NCBI GenBank assembly: GCA_044346445.1
Contig: JBIIZD010000001.1
Location: 6,076-70,075, forward strand
DNA from: CAISGS01 sp044346445
Lineage (GTDB): Bacteria > Pseudomonadota > Alphaproteobacteria > Caulobacterales > Caulobacteraceae
Reading direction: 5' to 3'
Length of the DNA: 64,000 bases
The notes under the pieces were generated by a model that saw nothing but the letters and a program-made list of their open reading frames with translations, made no database searches and was not told the origin of the DNA. The position numbers and the translations under genes are program-made. Shown in pieces: positions 15,605-24,681 of the stretch (position 1 is the stretch's first letter; each line of letters opens with the position of its first letter).

Positions 15605-17985
15605 ACCTTGATCTGCATCGCTTTCATAAATCCCATAATCTCCAAAGGATTCATCGGGGCAGTATCAACCTTGATCAGCACACGCTCAATCTTGCCCGCA
15701 AACGGATTTGGCCCAGAATAGGCCATAGACACCCGGTTGCCGAGATCCTGACTAATGCAAAACCCATCATAGCCCGGCGAGAACAAGACCCGCTCAAACC
15801 TATGCTCTGCCACCTTGCGGCCATTGATGAACAAGGCCCCCGAGCCAGAAAAGGGCCGCGCGCGCATCGATTGCTTATACCGGACCGTCACCTTGCCACG
15901 GGGCAAAGGCACGGACGATATGATCTTCTCGGCCCAGGGGATAAGGCTGGCCTCATAGACCAGATGACCCTTGTCGATATAGAGCACATAGCCCGCAGGC
16001 CTGGAGCCATGCGCCACCAAAACCCCGTCCTCGTCGCCCCTTGGCCGATCTAGGGTCACGTCCAGACTGTGGGACAGGCCGCACACGATCGGGGAAATAT
16101 CGCTTGGCAGGGGGTCAATCGGCGGCCGGATGTCCCAGGTCTTGCGCAGCTTACTGGCCCTGGACTGAACCATTTTGAGTAAAAGCGGCCGGTCATCCAG
16201 CGGCAGGACATTATGCGCGACCGCCGCAGCCTGCCACTTGTCCTTCAGGGCCAAAACCACATCAGGATGCACCGCAGATAGGTCATTTAGCTCATTTGGA
16301 TCATTGGCGCGGTCATACAGGGCCCAGTGATCATCGGCAAAATCATCGCCGCGTTTATGAACCGTCACAACGCGCCACTGCCCGGCCTCATAGGCGCGAA
16401 ATCCGCCCAGTTCGTAATACTGTTCAGTGCGGGTCGCAGCGCTCGCCGAGGTCAAGGTCTTGGCGATACTCGCCCCCTCAACCGGCTTTTGCATTCGGCC
16501 CTGATAGAGTTCCGGCCGCTCCACCCCGCAGGCCTCAAGCACGGTCGGGAACAGGTCCACCACATGCACAAATTGCTTACGAACGCTGCCTGGGTCCGAA
16601 ACCTTGCTGGGCCAAGAAACGATCAAGGGGTCGGCCACACCGCCTAGGGCCGCATATTGCTTATAGAGCCGATAGGGCGTGTTTGAAGCATTGGTCCAGC
16701 CAATCGGATAGTGCGCAAAGGTCCCGTCCTCGCCCATTTGATCATACATCTGGGCGGCCATATCAACCGGGATGGTGCGGCCAAAGGCAGGGGCAAACAC
16801 ATTGGGCGTGCCGGTCTCTGTGCCCTCTGCCGAAGCGCCATTATCGGAAAACACGACCACCAGGGTATTGTCGCGCACGCCCAAGGCCTCCAGCTCCGCC
16901 AGCACCTTGCCAATCGCCCGGTCGGCGCCCAAAATCATACCGGCATAGACCTCCATATAGCGGGCATAGACCTTTTTCTGCGTCGCACTGAGCTGGTCCC
17001 ACGGCTCGGCACCAAACGATAGTGGCGGCAATTTGACCGTAGACTGAGCAATGCCCAGCGCTTTTTGCCGCTCCAACCTCTGGGCGCGGATTACATCCCA
17101 GCCCGCATCATACCGCCCCTTGTGACGATCCCGGTCCTCGGGCCTGGCCTGAAGGGGTGAATGCGCAGCGCCCATGGCCAATTGCAGGTAAAACGGCTTG
17201 TCCGGTTCCAACAGTTTTTGCGTCCGCATATAGCTGACGGCATGGTCGGCTAGGTCATCGCTGAGATAGTAGCCCTCGCCCCCGGCCTCGATCGGGGCGG
17301 TGCCGTCAAAGAGCGCGCCAGGGTGGAAGTGATCGCTGGAATGGCCTTGATACCAATAGGCGCGATCAAAGCCACGATGAGTTGGCCAATTATGGAACGG
17401 ACCGGTAGGCCCGTTACTTTCGGCGTTATTCACATGCCATTTGCCGACCAAAAAGGTCGCCCAGCCCGCATCGCGCAAAACCTCTGGCAAGGTGGCGGCA
17501 TCGCGCGTGAGGTCGCCGCGATAGCCTGGATAGCCGGAATCAATATCCGCCAGCCAGCCCATGCCCGCCGAATGGTGATTTAACCCGGTCAGAAGCGCCG
17601 CGCGGGTGCACGAGCACATGGCCGTGGTGCGATAATTCACATAGCGCAGTCCGGCCTTGGCCAACTGGTCAATATGCGGCGTCTCGATCTCGCCGCCATA
17701 ACAGCCCAGATCGGCAAAGCCGACATCATCCAGAATGATCACCACCACATTGGGCGCAGCCTTTGGGGCCAAAACCAGGTCCGACCCACCGGGCCGCGAA
17801 TCCTTGAAGGAGGCGGCAATTCTTGGCGGCTTGCCTGCGGCCAAGGGCGGCGGGGAAATCAGATTAGCCGTCGCCGACTTGATCGCTGCTGCGCCAGCAG
17901 CCAATACGGCTGCGCCGCCAACACCCGCGCCAGCCCCCAGCAGAAGCGAACGCCGGTCAATCTTGGGTCTAGAATCGCGCGCCAT
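15601..17985 (-). CDS. Tat-exported type I sulfatase with C-x-C-x-R site
   Basis: A 794-residue arylsulfatase-family enzyme that hydrolyses sulfate esters in the periplasm. The N-terminus has a twin-arginine signal (KIDRRSLLLGAG plus an Ala/Gly-rich core). Metal-binding D86-D87 (VIILDDVGFADLG), the motif C124-S-C126-T-R128 before AALLTG, GKWHV and FSDNGASAEG are visible. The usual signature is C-x-P-x-R; here the proline codon is replaced by TGC (17608-17610). Cytosolic maturation by the overlapping FGE before Tat export makes sense. The C-terminal 200 residues are a beta-rich extra domain. Aquatic polysaccharide or sulfolipid substrates are only a guess. Confidence 0.88.
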   Translation of the reverse strand: MARDSRPKIDRRSLLLGAGAGVGGAAVLAAGAAAIKSATANLISPPPLAAGKPPRIAASFKDSRPGGSDLVLAPKAAPNVVVIILDDVGFADLGCYGGEIETPHIDQLAKAGLRYVNYRTTAMCSCTRAALLTGLNHHSAGMGWLADIDSGYPGYRGDLTRDAATLPEVLRDAGWATFLVGKWHVNNAESNGPTGPFHNWPTHRGFDRAYWYQGHSSDHFHPGALFDGTAPIEAGGEGYYLSDDLADHAVSYMRTQKLLEPDKPFYLQLAMGAAHSPLQARPEDRDRHKGRYDAGWDVIRAQRLERQKALGIAQSTVKLPPLSFGAEPWDQLSATQKKVYARYMEVYAGMILGADRAIGKVLAELEALGVRDNTLVVVFSDNGASAEGTETGTPNVFAPAFGRTIPVDMAAQMYDQMGEDGTFAHYPIGWTNASNTPYRLYKQYAALGGVADPLIVSWPSKVSDPGSVRKQFVHVVDLFPTVLEACGVERPELYQGRMQKPVEGASIAKTLTSASAATRTEQYYELGGFRAYEAGQWRVVTVHKRGDDFADDHWALYDRANDPNELNDLSAVHPDVVLALKDKWQAAAVAHNVLPLDDRPLLLKMVQSRASKLRKTWDIRPPIDPLPSDISPIVCGLSHSLDVTLDRPRGDEDGVLVAHGSRPAGYVLYIDKGHLVYEASLIPWAEKIISSVPLPRGKVTVRYKQSMRARPFSGSGALFINGRKVAEHRFERVLFSPGYDGFCISQDLGNRVSMAYSGPNPFAGKIERVLIKVDTAPMNPLEIMGFMKAMQIKV

Positions 17986-18127
17986 GGGTCACAGCCTCTT
18001 GCAGGTCAAAGCAGGATCGCACCTGCATCATAACTAGTAGCATAACCAATGCCAATAACTTGATAACCAAGCTGCCCGTCCTGAGCGGTCATAGGGGCAG
18101 GGCCTTCCTCGCCTTGCTCCACCCTTG

Positions 18128-18499
18128 CTAGATGCGGCTGCGGCCCAGAGCCAAAACCACGACCAGCACTGCCTCAACCACCATGGGCTGCACCATATCG
18201 GGCGTCAGGCCAGACATGACCACCGTCATGACCCGTCCCGCCAAGGCCAGACCAATAAACAGCAAGGGCGGCGTCAAATATCTCGCCTTGGCGCGTATGA
18301 CGCCAATCAAGGCCAAAATGCTCGATCCGGCAAAAAAGCCGCCCAGATCGGCCCGGATTGAGGCCAGCCCAAGCGGACCCGTCGCCGCTAGGCCAAGCTT
18401 GGCGGCGGGCATGGCCGGGTTGAGCCAGATCTGCAAGGCCAGTAACAGGCCCAGAATACCGATCAGGCCGATCAAGCCGCGCAAGACTGTCCGCACCAT
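18128..18499 (-). CDS. Small four-helix membrane protein (DUF4345-like)
   Basis: A 123-residue inner-membrane protein with four hydrophobic segments. The second half reads RADLGGFFAGSSILALIG ... RYLTPPLLFIGLALAGRVMTVVMSG, the pattern of DUF4345 proteins, including the conserved Arg/Asp near the second segment. ATG 18499 is preferred to one five codons upstream because GGGAGAAG lies directly before it. It is a single gene. Function unknown. Confidence 0.65.
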   Translation of the reverse strand: MVRTVLRGLIGLIGILGLLLALQIWLNPAMPAAKLGLAATGPLGLASIRADLGGFFAGSSILALIGVIRAKARYLTPPLLFIGLALAGRVMTVVMSGLTPDMVQPMVVEAVLVVVLALGRSRI

Positions 18500-18592
18500 A
18501 ATGTCTTCTCCCATCGTGTTGTAATAATGGCAGTCACTATGCTGTAATTTCAGGGGGTGACAAGCCGTAAGCCGGGCTGGACCTGTTCAGGA

Positions 18593-19198
18593 TTAGGCGG
18601 GGCGTCTGGCCCGCAAGGCCTGGGCAATCGTGCCATCGTCAAGCCAATCAAGCTCACCGCCCACGGGCACGCCGCGCGCCAGCATGGTAACCGACACCGC
18701 ATTGCCTGCGCTGGCCAGCCGGTCGGCCAGATAATGCGCCGTGGTCTGACCATCGACCGTCGCGGGCAGGGCCAGAATGACTTCCTGGACCTCGGTCTCG
18801 ACGACCCGGCCAAGCAATTCCTCGACCCGTAAGACCTCAGGCCCAACGCCGTCCAGGGCCGATAGCAGCCCGCCCAACACGTGATAGCGCCCGCGAAACG
18901 TACCGCCGCGCTCCAGCGCCCACAGCCCGCCGACCTCCTCGACCACACAGATCATGCGCCCATCGCGCGAGCCGTCGGCACAGATGGCACAAGGATCACA
19001 CGTATCCAAAGCCCCGCAGGTGCCGCAGGCCCTGACCCGATCTGCCGCTTCACTCATGGCCTGTGTCAGGGGCAGTAATAATTGCTCGCGCCGCTTGAGT
19101 AGGGCCAAGGCCGCGCGCCGCGCCGAGCGCGGACCCAGACCCGGCAATTTGGACAAGAGGGCGATAAGGCGTTCGATTTCCGGACCTGCGGCGGCCAA
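18593..19198 (-). CDS. recR: Recombination mediator RecR
   Basis: A 201-residue RecR, which with RecF and RecO loads RecA at gaps. The helix-hairpin-helix LSKLPGLGPRSARRAALALL, the zinc finger CGTCGALDTCDPCAIC, and the Toprim domain from ICVVEE to LALPATVDGQTTAHYLA are in order. The start is TTG, one base after the dnaX stop (TGATTG), and GAGGAGG in the dnaX tail is well placed. The ybaB gene that normally lies between dnaX and recR is absent here. Confidence 0.95.
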   Translation of the reverse strand: MAAAGPEIERLIALLSKLPGLGPRSARRAALALLKRREQLLLPLTQAMSEAADRVRACGTCGALDTCDPCAICADGSRDGRMICVVEEVGGLWALERGGTFRGRYHVLGGLLSALDGVGPEVLRVEELLGRVVETEVQEVILALPATVDGQTTAHYLADRLASAGNAVSVTMLARGVPVGGELDWLDDGTIAQALRARRPA

Positions 19199-21022
19199 TC
19201 AGTCCTCCTCGGCCTCTTGGGGGGCAGATTCGGCTGATAAACTCAAGGTGCGGATGTCTGTAATTTCTGCACCCGGAAACGCAGTCATGACCGCTTGCAC
19301 AAAGGGATCGGCCTGAACCGCGCGGCGCAGGTCAACATCTTCGCGCTTTTCCCGCTCCAACAGGCTTTCCGCCCCGCCAGCCCCTTCGGCCGCAACCAGC
19401 CACGGCTGGCCCGTCCATTCTTTGAGCCGCTGCGACAGGCGCTGGGCCAGGCTATTGGGCGCACCGGGCGCAGGCTCGAAGGTAATCGCGCCCTGCCGAA
19501 AGGCGATTGGGCGCATATAGCGCTCGACATCCAGCTTTAGCCCAATATCGCGCATGGCCGTAATCAGGGTCACAACATCTTCAAAAGATTGTAGATTGGG
19601 CACAGCCGAGGCGCTGGCTACAGCCGCTGGTGCCGCCATCATCCGCGCCGCACTGCCAGACCCTCGGCCACCACCGCCCGAACCGCCACTCGCGCCGCCG
19701 CCCGGCGCACCGCCAGAGCTATCGCCCGCGCGCAACGCTTTCAGCGCCTCTTCCGGGCCTGGCAGGCTGGAGGCATAGGCCAAACGAATCAGGGCCATTT
19801 CTGCGGCCGCCTTGGGGTCGGGCGCGCGCAGGGCTTCTTCATGCGCCTTGAGCAGCATTTGCCAGACCCGCGCCAAGGTGCCTGCCGAGACCTGGGCACC
19901 AACCGCCGCCAAGCGCGCCGACTGGTCCTTGGGCAGGGCCAAGGAATCTGGGCCCAAGGCCTTGGCGACTGAGGCCGCGTGGCAATGCTCCAGCAGGTCC
20001 ATCATGATCACGGCAGGATCAGCGCCGAACCCGTAAAGCGTGCGATAGGTGGTCATGGCCGCAGCGACATCACCGCTCAGCACCTGTTCGAACAAGGCAA
20101 TGGTCTGGGCCCGGTCGGCCAGGCCCAGCATGTCGCGGACAATCTCAAACCCAACCACCTGACCGCGATCAGCCTGAACAATGGCCTGGTCCAGCAAGGA
20201 TAAGCCGTCGCGCACAGAGCCTTCGGCCGCCCGGGCAATCAGGGCCAGACCATCGGCATCAACCAGAGCGCCCTCGGCCTTACATATCTGGTCCAGGTGC
20301 CCCACCAGCACATCTGGCTCAACACGGCGCAGGTCAAAACGCTGGCAGCGCGACAGTATGGTCACCGGGACCTTTCGGATCTCGGTCGTGGCGAAAATGA
20401 ATTTGGCGTGCGGCGGCGGCTCTTCCAGGGTCTTTAGCAGGGCGTTAAACGCCCCTTTGGACAGCATGTGCACTTCGTCGATGACATAGACCTTGTAGCG
20501 CGCCTCGATCGGAGCATAGCGCACACTGTCCAAAAGGTCGCGCATATCATCCACGCCGGTGCGGCTGGCGGCGTCCAGTTCCAGCACATCCATGTGCCGA
20601 CCATCAATGATGGCGCGGCAATGGCGGCCCTCGGCGGTCAGATCAACACTTGGCCCGTGCTGCGTCTCGCTCTCGAAATTCAGCGCCCGCGCCAAGAGCC
20701 GCGCGGTGGTGGTCTTGCCAACCCCCCGCACGCCCGTCAGCATAAAGGCATGGGCTATCCGCCCAGAGAAAAACGCATTGGCCAGGGTGCGGACCATGGC
20801 TTCTTGGCCGATCAGGTCCTCAAAGGTGCGCGGCCGATATTTGCGGGCCAAGACCTGATAGGCGCCATTGGGATCAAGCGGGGCTGACGCAGTTGCGGCG
20901 ACTGGCGCGCCAAACATGTCTTGGGTGGCTGTATCGCGCTCGGCGGGCTCGCTGTCTTCCGGTTCACTGGCCCCCGGCTCACTATCCCAAGGCGGGGCTT
21001 GCGGATCGTCTGGATCGATCAT
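19199..21022 (-). CDS. dnaX: DNA polymerase III subunit gamma/tau
   Basis: The clamp-loader ATPase, about 607 residues. Walker A is GVRGVGKTTTARLLARALNF, Walker B lies in YKVYVIDEVHMLS, the arginine-finger region reads TILSRCQRFD, and the tau-like C-terminal region follows a Gly/Ser-rich linker near residues 430-450. The zinc-finger cysteines are mostly lost (only RHCRAI remains), as in many alphaproteobacteria. ATG 21022 is used; a GTG ten codons upstream (21052) is also possible. It is followed directly by recR, and the SRP RNA gene lies upstream on the same strand. Confidence 0.95.
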   Translation of the reverse strand: MIDPDDPQAPPWDSEPGASEPEDSEPAERDTATQDMFGAPVAATASAPLDPNGAYQVLARKYRPRTFEDLIGQEAMVRTLANAFFSGRIAHAFMLTGVRGVGKTTTARLLARALNFESETQHGPSVDLTAEGRHCRAIIDGRHMDVLELDAASRTGVDDMRDLLDSVRYAPIEARYKVYVIDEVHMLSKGAFNALLKTLEEPPPHAKFIFATTEIRKVPVTILSRCQRFDLRRVEPDVLVGHLDQICKAEGALVDADGLALIARAAEGSVRDGLSLLDQAIVQADRGQVVGFEIVRDMLGLADRAQTIALFEQVLSGDVAAAMTTYRTLYGFGADPAVIMMDLLEHCHAASVAKALGPDSLALPKDQSARLAAVGAQVSAGTLARVWQMLLKAHEEALRAPDPKAAAEMALIRLAYASSLPGPEEALKALRAGDSSGGAPGGGASGGSGGGGRGSGSAARMMAAPAAVASASAVPNLQSFEDVVTLITAMRDIGLKLDVERYMRPIAFRQGAITFEPAPGAPNSLAQRLSQRLKEWTGQPWLVAAEGAGGAESLLEREKREDVDLRRAVQADPFVQAVMTAFPGAEITDIRTLSLSAESAPQEAEED

Positions 21023-21112
21023 TGAGACTTGGGCCCCAGCATTGCCCGACACCCTCGGGCTGGCGATCCATTAAGGCGAGACTGCCAGCCAAGAGCGGCA
21101 AGACCGGCATAA

Positions 21113-21211
21113 GGTGGAGACTGACGACAACCCATAGCGAAACTCGTTGCGGCTGCTTCCTTCCGGACCTGACCGGATTGGCGAGGACTATGTCCGCCAC
21201 CAATCTCCACC
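21113..21211 (-). ncRNA. ffs: Small signal recognition particle RNA (4.5S)
   Basis: On the minus strand the conserved SRP apical segment GGTCAGGTCCGGAAGGAAGC is present, with flanking bases able to form the domain IV hairpin. The two ends (GGTGGAGA and TCTCCACC) are perfectly complementary and close a long rod of about 99 bases. It pairs with Ffh for co-translational targeting. It sits just upstream of dnaX, a common alphaproteobacterial arrangement. Ends are set by the terminal pairing. Confidence 0.93.
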
Positions 21212-21255
21212 CCCTATATGACAAGGCCAAGGTCCAGATGCAAGGGGTGGGACCG

Positions 21256-22695
21256 CTAAACCGGCTTGGCCTCCACAGCCATGCGCCCTGCTCGGGTCAA
21301 CCATTCAAACCGCCAGCACATGACCGCAGCAGCAACCGCCAAGCCAAAGGCCAGGCCAATCCAGATGCCAAGCCCCTGCATACCTAGGCCAAGGCCAAGC
21401 AAGAGGCACACGGGCGCGCCGACCAGCCAATAGGAACCTCCGGCCAGAAACATTGGGATGCGGGTGTCTTTCAGACCGCGCAGCGCCAAGGTAGCAATCA
21501 CTTGCAAGGAATCGACCAGTTGAAACGCCGCTGCAACTTTTAGGAACAGGGCCGCCAAAACAATGGCCTGGCTTTCCTTGGACGTCGGGACACCAAAATA
21601 AAGACTGGCAATCTCAGTCCCGAAAAACGCCATGGCCAGCCCGCTTAAAAGCGTAAACCCGACCCCCACGCCCATGGCGGCAAAGCCGGCAAGCCTTGCG
21701 GCCTGGGCATCGCCGCGCCCGATGGCAATACCGACCCGAACCGTCGCGGCCATGCCAATGCCTAGGGGCACCATAAAGGTCACAGAGGCAAAATTCAGCG
21801 CCACCTGATGCGCTGCCAAGGACACTTCGCCAAAGGTGCCCATGACCAGGGTCATGACATTAAACAGCATGGCCTCAAAAATCATGATCAGACCAATCGG
21901 CAGGCCAAGGCGATAGACCTCGGACAGACGCGACCAAACCGGCTTAAAAAAGTGATGAAACAACCGATAGCGCCGCATAACCGGATCCACCGACACCACA
22001 ACCAACATGGCCAGAAAACTGAACACGCTAGAGCATGATGTGGCCAGACCCGCCCCAGTCATTTCCAATCTGGGAAATCCAAAATGGCCGAAAATCAGCG
22101 CATAGTCGGCTATGGCATTAAAGACAATCGTGGCCAGCATCACCCAAAGCGCCGCATTGGGCTTGCCCACAGCCGCCGAAAAATTGCGCAGGACCATAAA
22201 GCCGAGCGAAAAAGGTAGGCCCACGGCCAGCATATCCAAAAACTGACCAGCCTTATTGGCCAGGACCGGATCCTGCCCCAGATGCAGCAATATCCAACGC
22301 CCGGAAACCAGTACCGCCGCCATGGGCAGGGCCATCAAGATCACGGCCCAAAGCCCCATGCGCACAATCGCGCGCACCGCCTCCTTATTGTCGGGCTCAG
22401 CCCCCAGACTTTGCGCGACCATGGGCGCCACAGCCGATGGGGGACCGGCCCCGATCAGCCAGGCGAGATAATAGACCGTGCTGCCAATCGCCCCGGCCGC
22501 CAAAGCCGTCTGGCTAAGCCGCCCCAGCATAATGACGTCGGTCGTCATAACCGCCATCTGGGCTAGTTGGGTAAAGACCAAGGGCAGGGCCAAGGCCATC
22601 AAGGCCGCCAACTCTGTGCGCCAAGCGGCACGAGGCGGCTTATGCGCCGGGGATAGATTGGCGCTTGACGAGGCATTGACGGCGATGGGGTCCAT
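21256..22695 (-). CDS. MATE family multidrug efflux transporter
   Basis: A 479-residue inner-membrane antiporter with about 12 hydrophobic segments in two halves, each starting with a MATE repeat (ALALPLVFTQLAQMAVMTTDVIMLGRLS, and later RLGLPIGLIMIFEAMLFNVMTLVMG). Such pumps export cationic drugs using Na+ or H+. The ATG at 22695 gives a normal N-terminus; an in-frame TTG further upstream is less likely. The gene diverges from vapBC. Substrate cannot be told. Confidence 0.9.
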   Translation of the reverse strand: MDPIAVNASSSANLSPAHKPPRAAWRTELAALMALALPLVFTQLAQMAVMTTDVIMLGRLSQTALAAGAIGSTVYYLAWLIGAGPPSAVAPMVAQSLGAEPDNKEAVRAIVRMGLWAVILMALPMAAVLVSGRWILLHLGQDPVLANKAGQFLDMLAVGLPFSLGFMVLRNFSAAVGKPNAALWVMLATIVFNAIADYALIFGHFGFPRLEMTGAGLATSCSSVFSFLAMLVVVSVDPVMRRYRLFHHFFKPVWSRLSEVYRLGLPIGLIMIFEAMLFNVMTLVMGTFGEVSLAAHQVALNFASVTFMVPLGIGMAATVRVGIAIGRGDAQAARLAGFAAMGVGVGFTLLSGLAMAFFGTEIASLYFGVPTSKESQAIVLAALFLKVAAAFQLVDSLQVIATLALRGLKDTRIPMFLAGGSYWLVGAPVCLLLGLGLGMQGLGIWIGLAFGLAVAAAVMCWRFEWLTRAGRMAVEAKPV

Positions 22696-22777
22696 AGGCC
22701 GCTGGGTAGCCCGGCACCTAGGCCTTGTCAAAGCGACCTTACCCTTTGGCAGATGAATATTTCATGATAAGCAGAGT

Positions 22778-22801
22778 CTACCATTTTCTGTGAGGTGGTA
22801 G
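22778..22801. promoter_or_regulatory. Inverted repeat, candidate VapBC operator
   Basis: CTACCA (22778-22783) faces TGGTAG (22796-22801), with a 12-base spacer, immediately before the antitoxin ATG. The right arm overlaps the probable ribosome site GAGGTGG. Toxin-antitoxin complexes of this type usually bind such palindromes to repress themselves; that role is inferred. Confidence 0.45.
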
Positions 22802-22802
22802 A

Positions 22803-23051
22803 ATGCATTTGAACATCAAGAACCACGAGGCCCATGCCCTAGCCCGGCAATTGGCCAAGGCCTCGGGCAAGAGCCTGACCGAGGTGGTAACGTACGCCTT
22901 GCGCCTCGAACTGGCGCGCTCGCGCAATGCCCAAACCATGACCCAAGCCCTGATGCAGATATCGAAGGACAGTGCGGGCCGCTTTAAACCGCCCTTGGAT
23001 ACACTCGATCACGCGGCCCTCTTGTATGACGACAAGGGCCTGCCGCGATGA
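22803..23051 (+). CDS. vapB: VapB-type antitoxin
   Basis: An 82-residue antitoxin. The first half, HLNIKNHEAHALARQLAKASGKSLTEVVTYALRLEL, is the ribbon-helix-helix-like DNA-binding part of the PSK/VapB family. The second half is flexible and would wrap around the toxin (GRFKPPLDTLDHAALLYDDKGLPR). The start has GAGGTGG ahead of it. Its stop overlaps the toxin start by ATGA (23048-23051), the standard coupled layout. Confidence 0.88.
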   Translation: MHLNIKNHEAHALARQLAKASGKSLTEVVTYALRLELARSRNAQTMTQALMQISKDSAGRFKPPLDTLDHAALLYDDKGLPR

Positions 23052-23449
23052 TCATCGACACCACCGCCGTGATCGCAATCTTGCGCGGTGAGGCGGAGGC
23101 GGAACGCTTTAGTCTCGCCCTCGAACAGGCGACATCGCCAAAGCGCATGTCAGCGGCCACCTATCTTGAGGCCAGTCTGGTCATTGATGCCAGCGGCGAC
23201 CCGGTCTTAAGTCGCAATCTCGACCGCCTGATCGAAATCGCCCAGATCGAGATCGAACCCTTTACGCTTGATCAGGCAAGGCTGGCCCGGCAAGCCTATC
23301 GTGATTTTGGCAAGGACAGTGGCCATCCGGCCCGGCTCAATTTTGGCAACTGTTTTGCCTATGCGCTAGCGCAAACCTCCCATGCGCCGCTTCTGTTCAA
23401 GGGCTCAGATTTTGGCCATACCGATATTGCCAGCGCGGTTGGGACCTAA
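23048..23449 (+). CDS. vapC: VapC-type PIN-domain toxin with a changed active site
   Basis: A 133-residue PIN-domain protein. VapC toxins are Mg-dependent ribonucleases that cut tRNA or rRNA, using four acidic residues. D4 (MIIDTTA), E41 (TYLEAS) and D121 (KGSDFGHTD) are present. The third acid, normally Asp in the LNFGDC motif, is Asn here: LNFGNC, N101, codon AAC at 23348-23350. The toxin may therefore be weakened or dead, while the gene is otherwise intact and full length. It is translationally coupled to vapB. Confidence 0.88.
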   Translation: MIIDTTAVIAILRGEAEAERFSLALEQATSPKRMSAATYLEASLVIDASGDPVLSRNLDRLIEIAQIEIEPFTLDQARLARQAYRDFGKDSGHPARLNFGNCFAYALAQTSHAPLLFKGSDFGHTDIASAVGT

Positions 23450-23455
23450 AGCGCC

Positions 23456-24568
23456 CTACCAATTGCCAAAATGCTTGGACAGTTTCAGACCCTGTTTTTG
23501 ATAGTGGGACCCGCCCGTGCCATAGAGGCGGTCTGGCATGGCGATCAGGGGCTCATAGACCAGCCGCGCCACGGTCTGGCCGTCTTCGAGCAGGAAAGGG
23601 GTTTCGTGGCTGCGCACCTCAAGCACGCCGCGCGACCCCAGGCCACCGCCTTCCACTGTGCCAAAGCCGGGATCGAAAAAGCCTGCATAATGGACACGAA
23701 ACTCGCCCACCGACGGATCAATCGGGGTCATTTCAGCCGCCTGCATCACTGGAATATCCACGGCCTCCTTTGAGGCCAGGATGTAGAACTCGCCCGGATC
23801 CAGTAAGAGCTCGCCCTTGCGCGGCTCCAGCGCCTCCCAAAAATCGTGCGGATCATGGCTGCCGACCTTGTCCAGATCGATCACGCCGCAATGGCGACGC
23901 GCGCGAAACCCGGCCAGATCGCCGGTCAAGTCCACCCCAACACTGCGCGTCTCCAGCAAGGCGGGCTTGCCCTGTTTCAGTCTTAGCTGGTTCAGCCGTG
24001 TGCCCGTGCGGGCCAGAATCGAAAAGGTCTGGGGCGCAATCTCGATATAGAGCGGACCGGTATAGCCTGCGGCGACATCGTCAAAGGCGCGGCTATAATC
24101 GGTCATGAGCCGCACAAACACATCAATGCGCCCAGTCGAGCTCTTGGGATTACCGCGAGCCGATACACCTTGGGCCAAGGCCAGATGCTCTTGGATCTCG
24201 GCAATATAGACACAGCCGCGCTCCAGCACCGCGCCCTTGGTCAAGTCGATCTCATGCATGGCAACATCGGCCATGCGTTGGCGCACGGTGCGGCCAAGCC
24301 CCGGCAGAAACGAGGCCCGAATCCGCCAGCACCGCGCGCCAAGCCTTAGGTCCAGACTGGCGGGCTGCACCTGATCGGCATCAAACGCACTGGCCGAACC
24401 GATCGCTCCACTGGCGATCAGGGCGTCAAGGGACTGGCTGGGCAATATGCCCGCAAGGGAGGTCTGGCTCATGGCCGCGACAGTCACCGACAGAGAAGAT
24501 TCTGGCAAGAGGCGGTTGGGCTTCTCATGACGCGCCGAGGGTGGGGCTTTGGATGGATTTGTCGCCAT
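23456..24568 (-). CDS. dcd: 2'-Deoxycytidine 5'-triphosphate deaminase, long form
   Basis: A protein of about 370 residues, twice the length of E. coli Dcd and containing two dUTPase-fold halves, as is usual for alphaproteobacteria. The conserved active-site strand is RGNPKSSTGRIDVFVRLM; ASLDLRLG begins the first half and GEFRVHYAGFFDPGFG with SRGVLEVRS the second. It supplies dUMP/dUTP for thymidylate synthesis. ATG 24568 has AGGA upstream; a second ATG at 24472 would remove about 32 poorly conserved residues. It converges on vapC with a 6-base gap. Confidence 0.87.
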   Translation of the reverse strand: MATNPSKAPPSARHEKPNRLLPESSLSVTVAAMSQTSLAGILPSQSLDALIASGAIGSASAFDADQVQPASLDLRLGARCWRIRASFLPGLGRTVRQRMADVAMHEIDLTKGAVLERGCVYIAEIQEHLALAQGVSARGNPKSSTGRIDVFVRLMTDYSRAFDDVAAGYTGPLYIEIAPQTFSILARTGTRLNQLRLKQGKPALLETRSVGVDLTGDLAGFRARRHCGVIDLDKVGSHDPHDFWEALEPRKGELLLDPGEFYILASKEAVDIPVMQAAEMTPIDPSVGEFRVHYAGFFDPGFGTVEGGGLGSRGVLEVRSHETPFLLEDGQTVARLVYEPLIAMPDRLYGTGGSHYQKQGLKLSKHFGNW

Positions 24569-24681
24569 CACGGTCCTAAACCGCCCAGACCCTGCCCTCT
24601 AAACCCCAGTTTGTGCCACCTAGGCCTTGACCTGACCCCCGCCCAAGCCTTTGATGCGGCTGCTATCTATAGGAGCAAGTT

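Noticed and set aside
24569..24681. Possible SAM-II riboswitch before metZ
   Set aside because: The conserved pseudoknot sequence of SAM-II was not found; only a normal ribosome site is visible.
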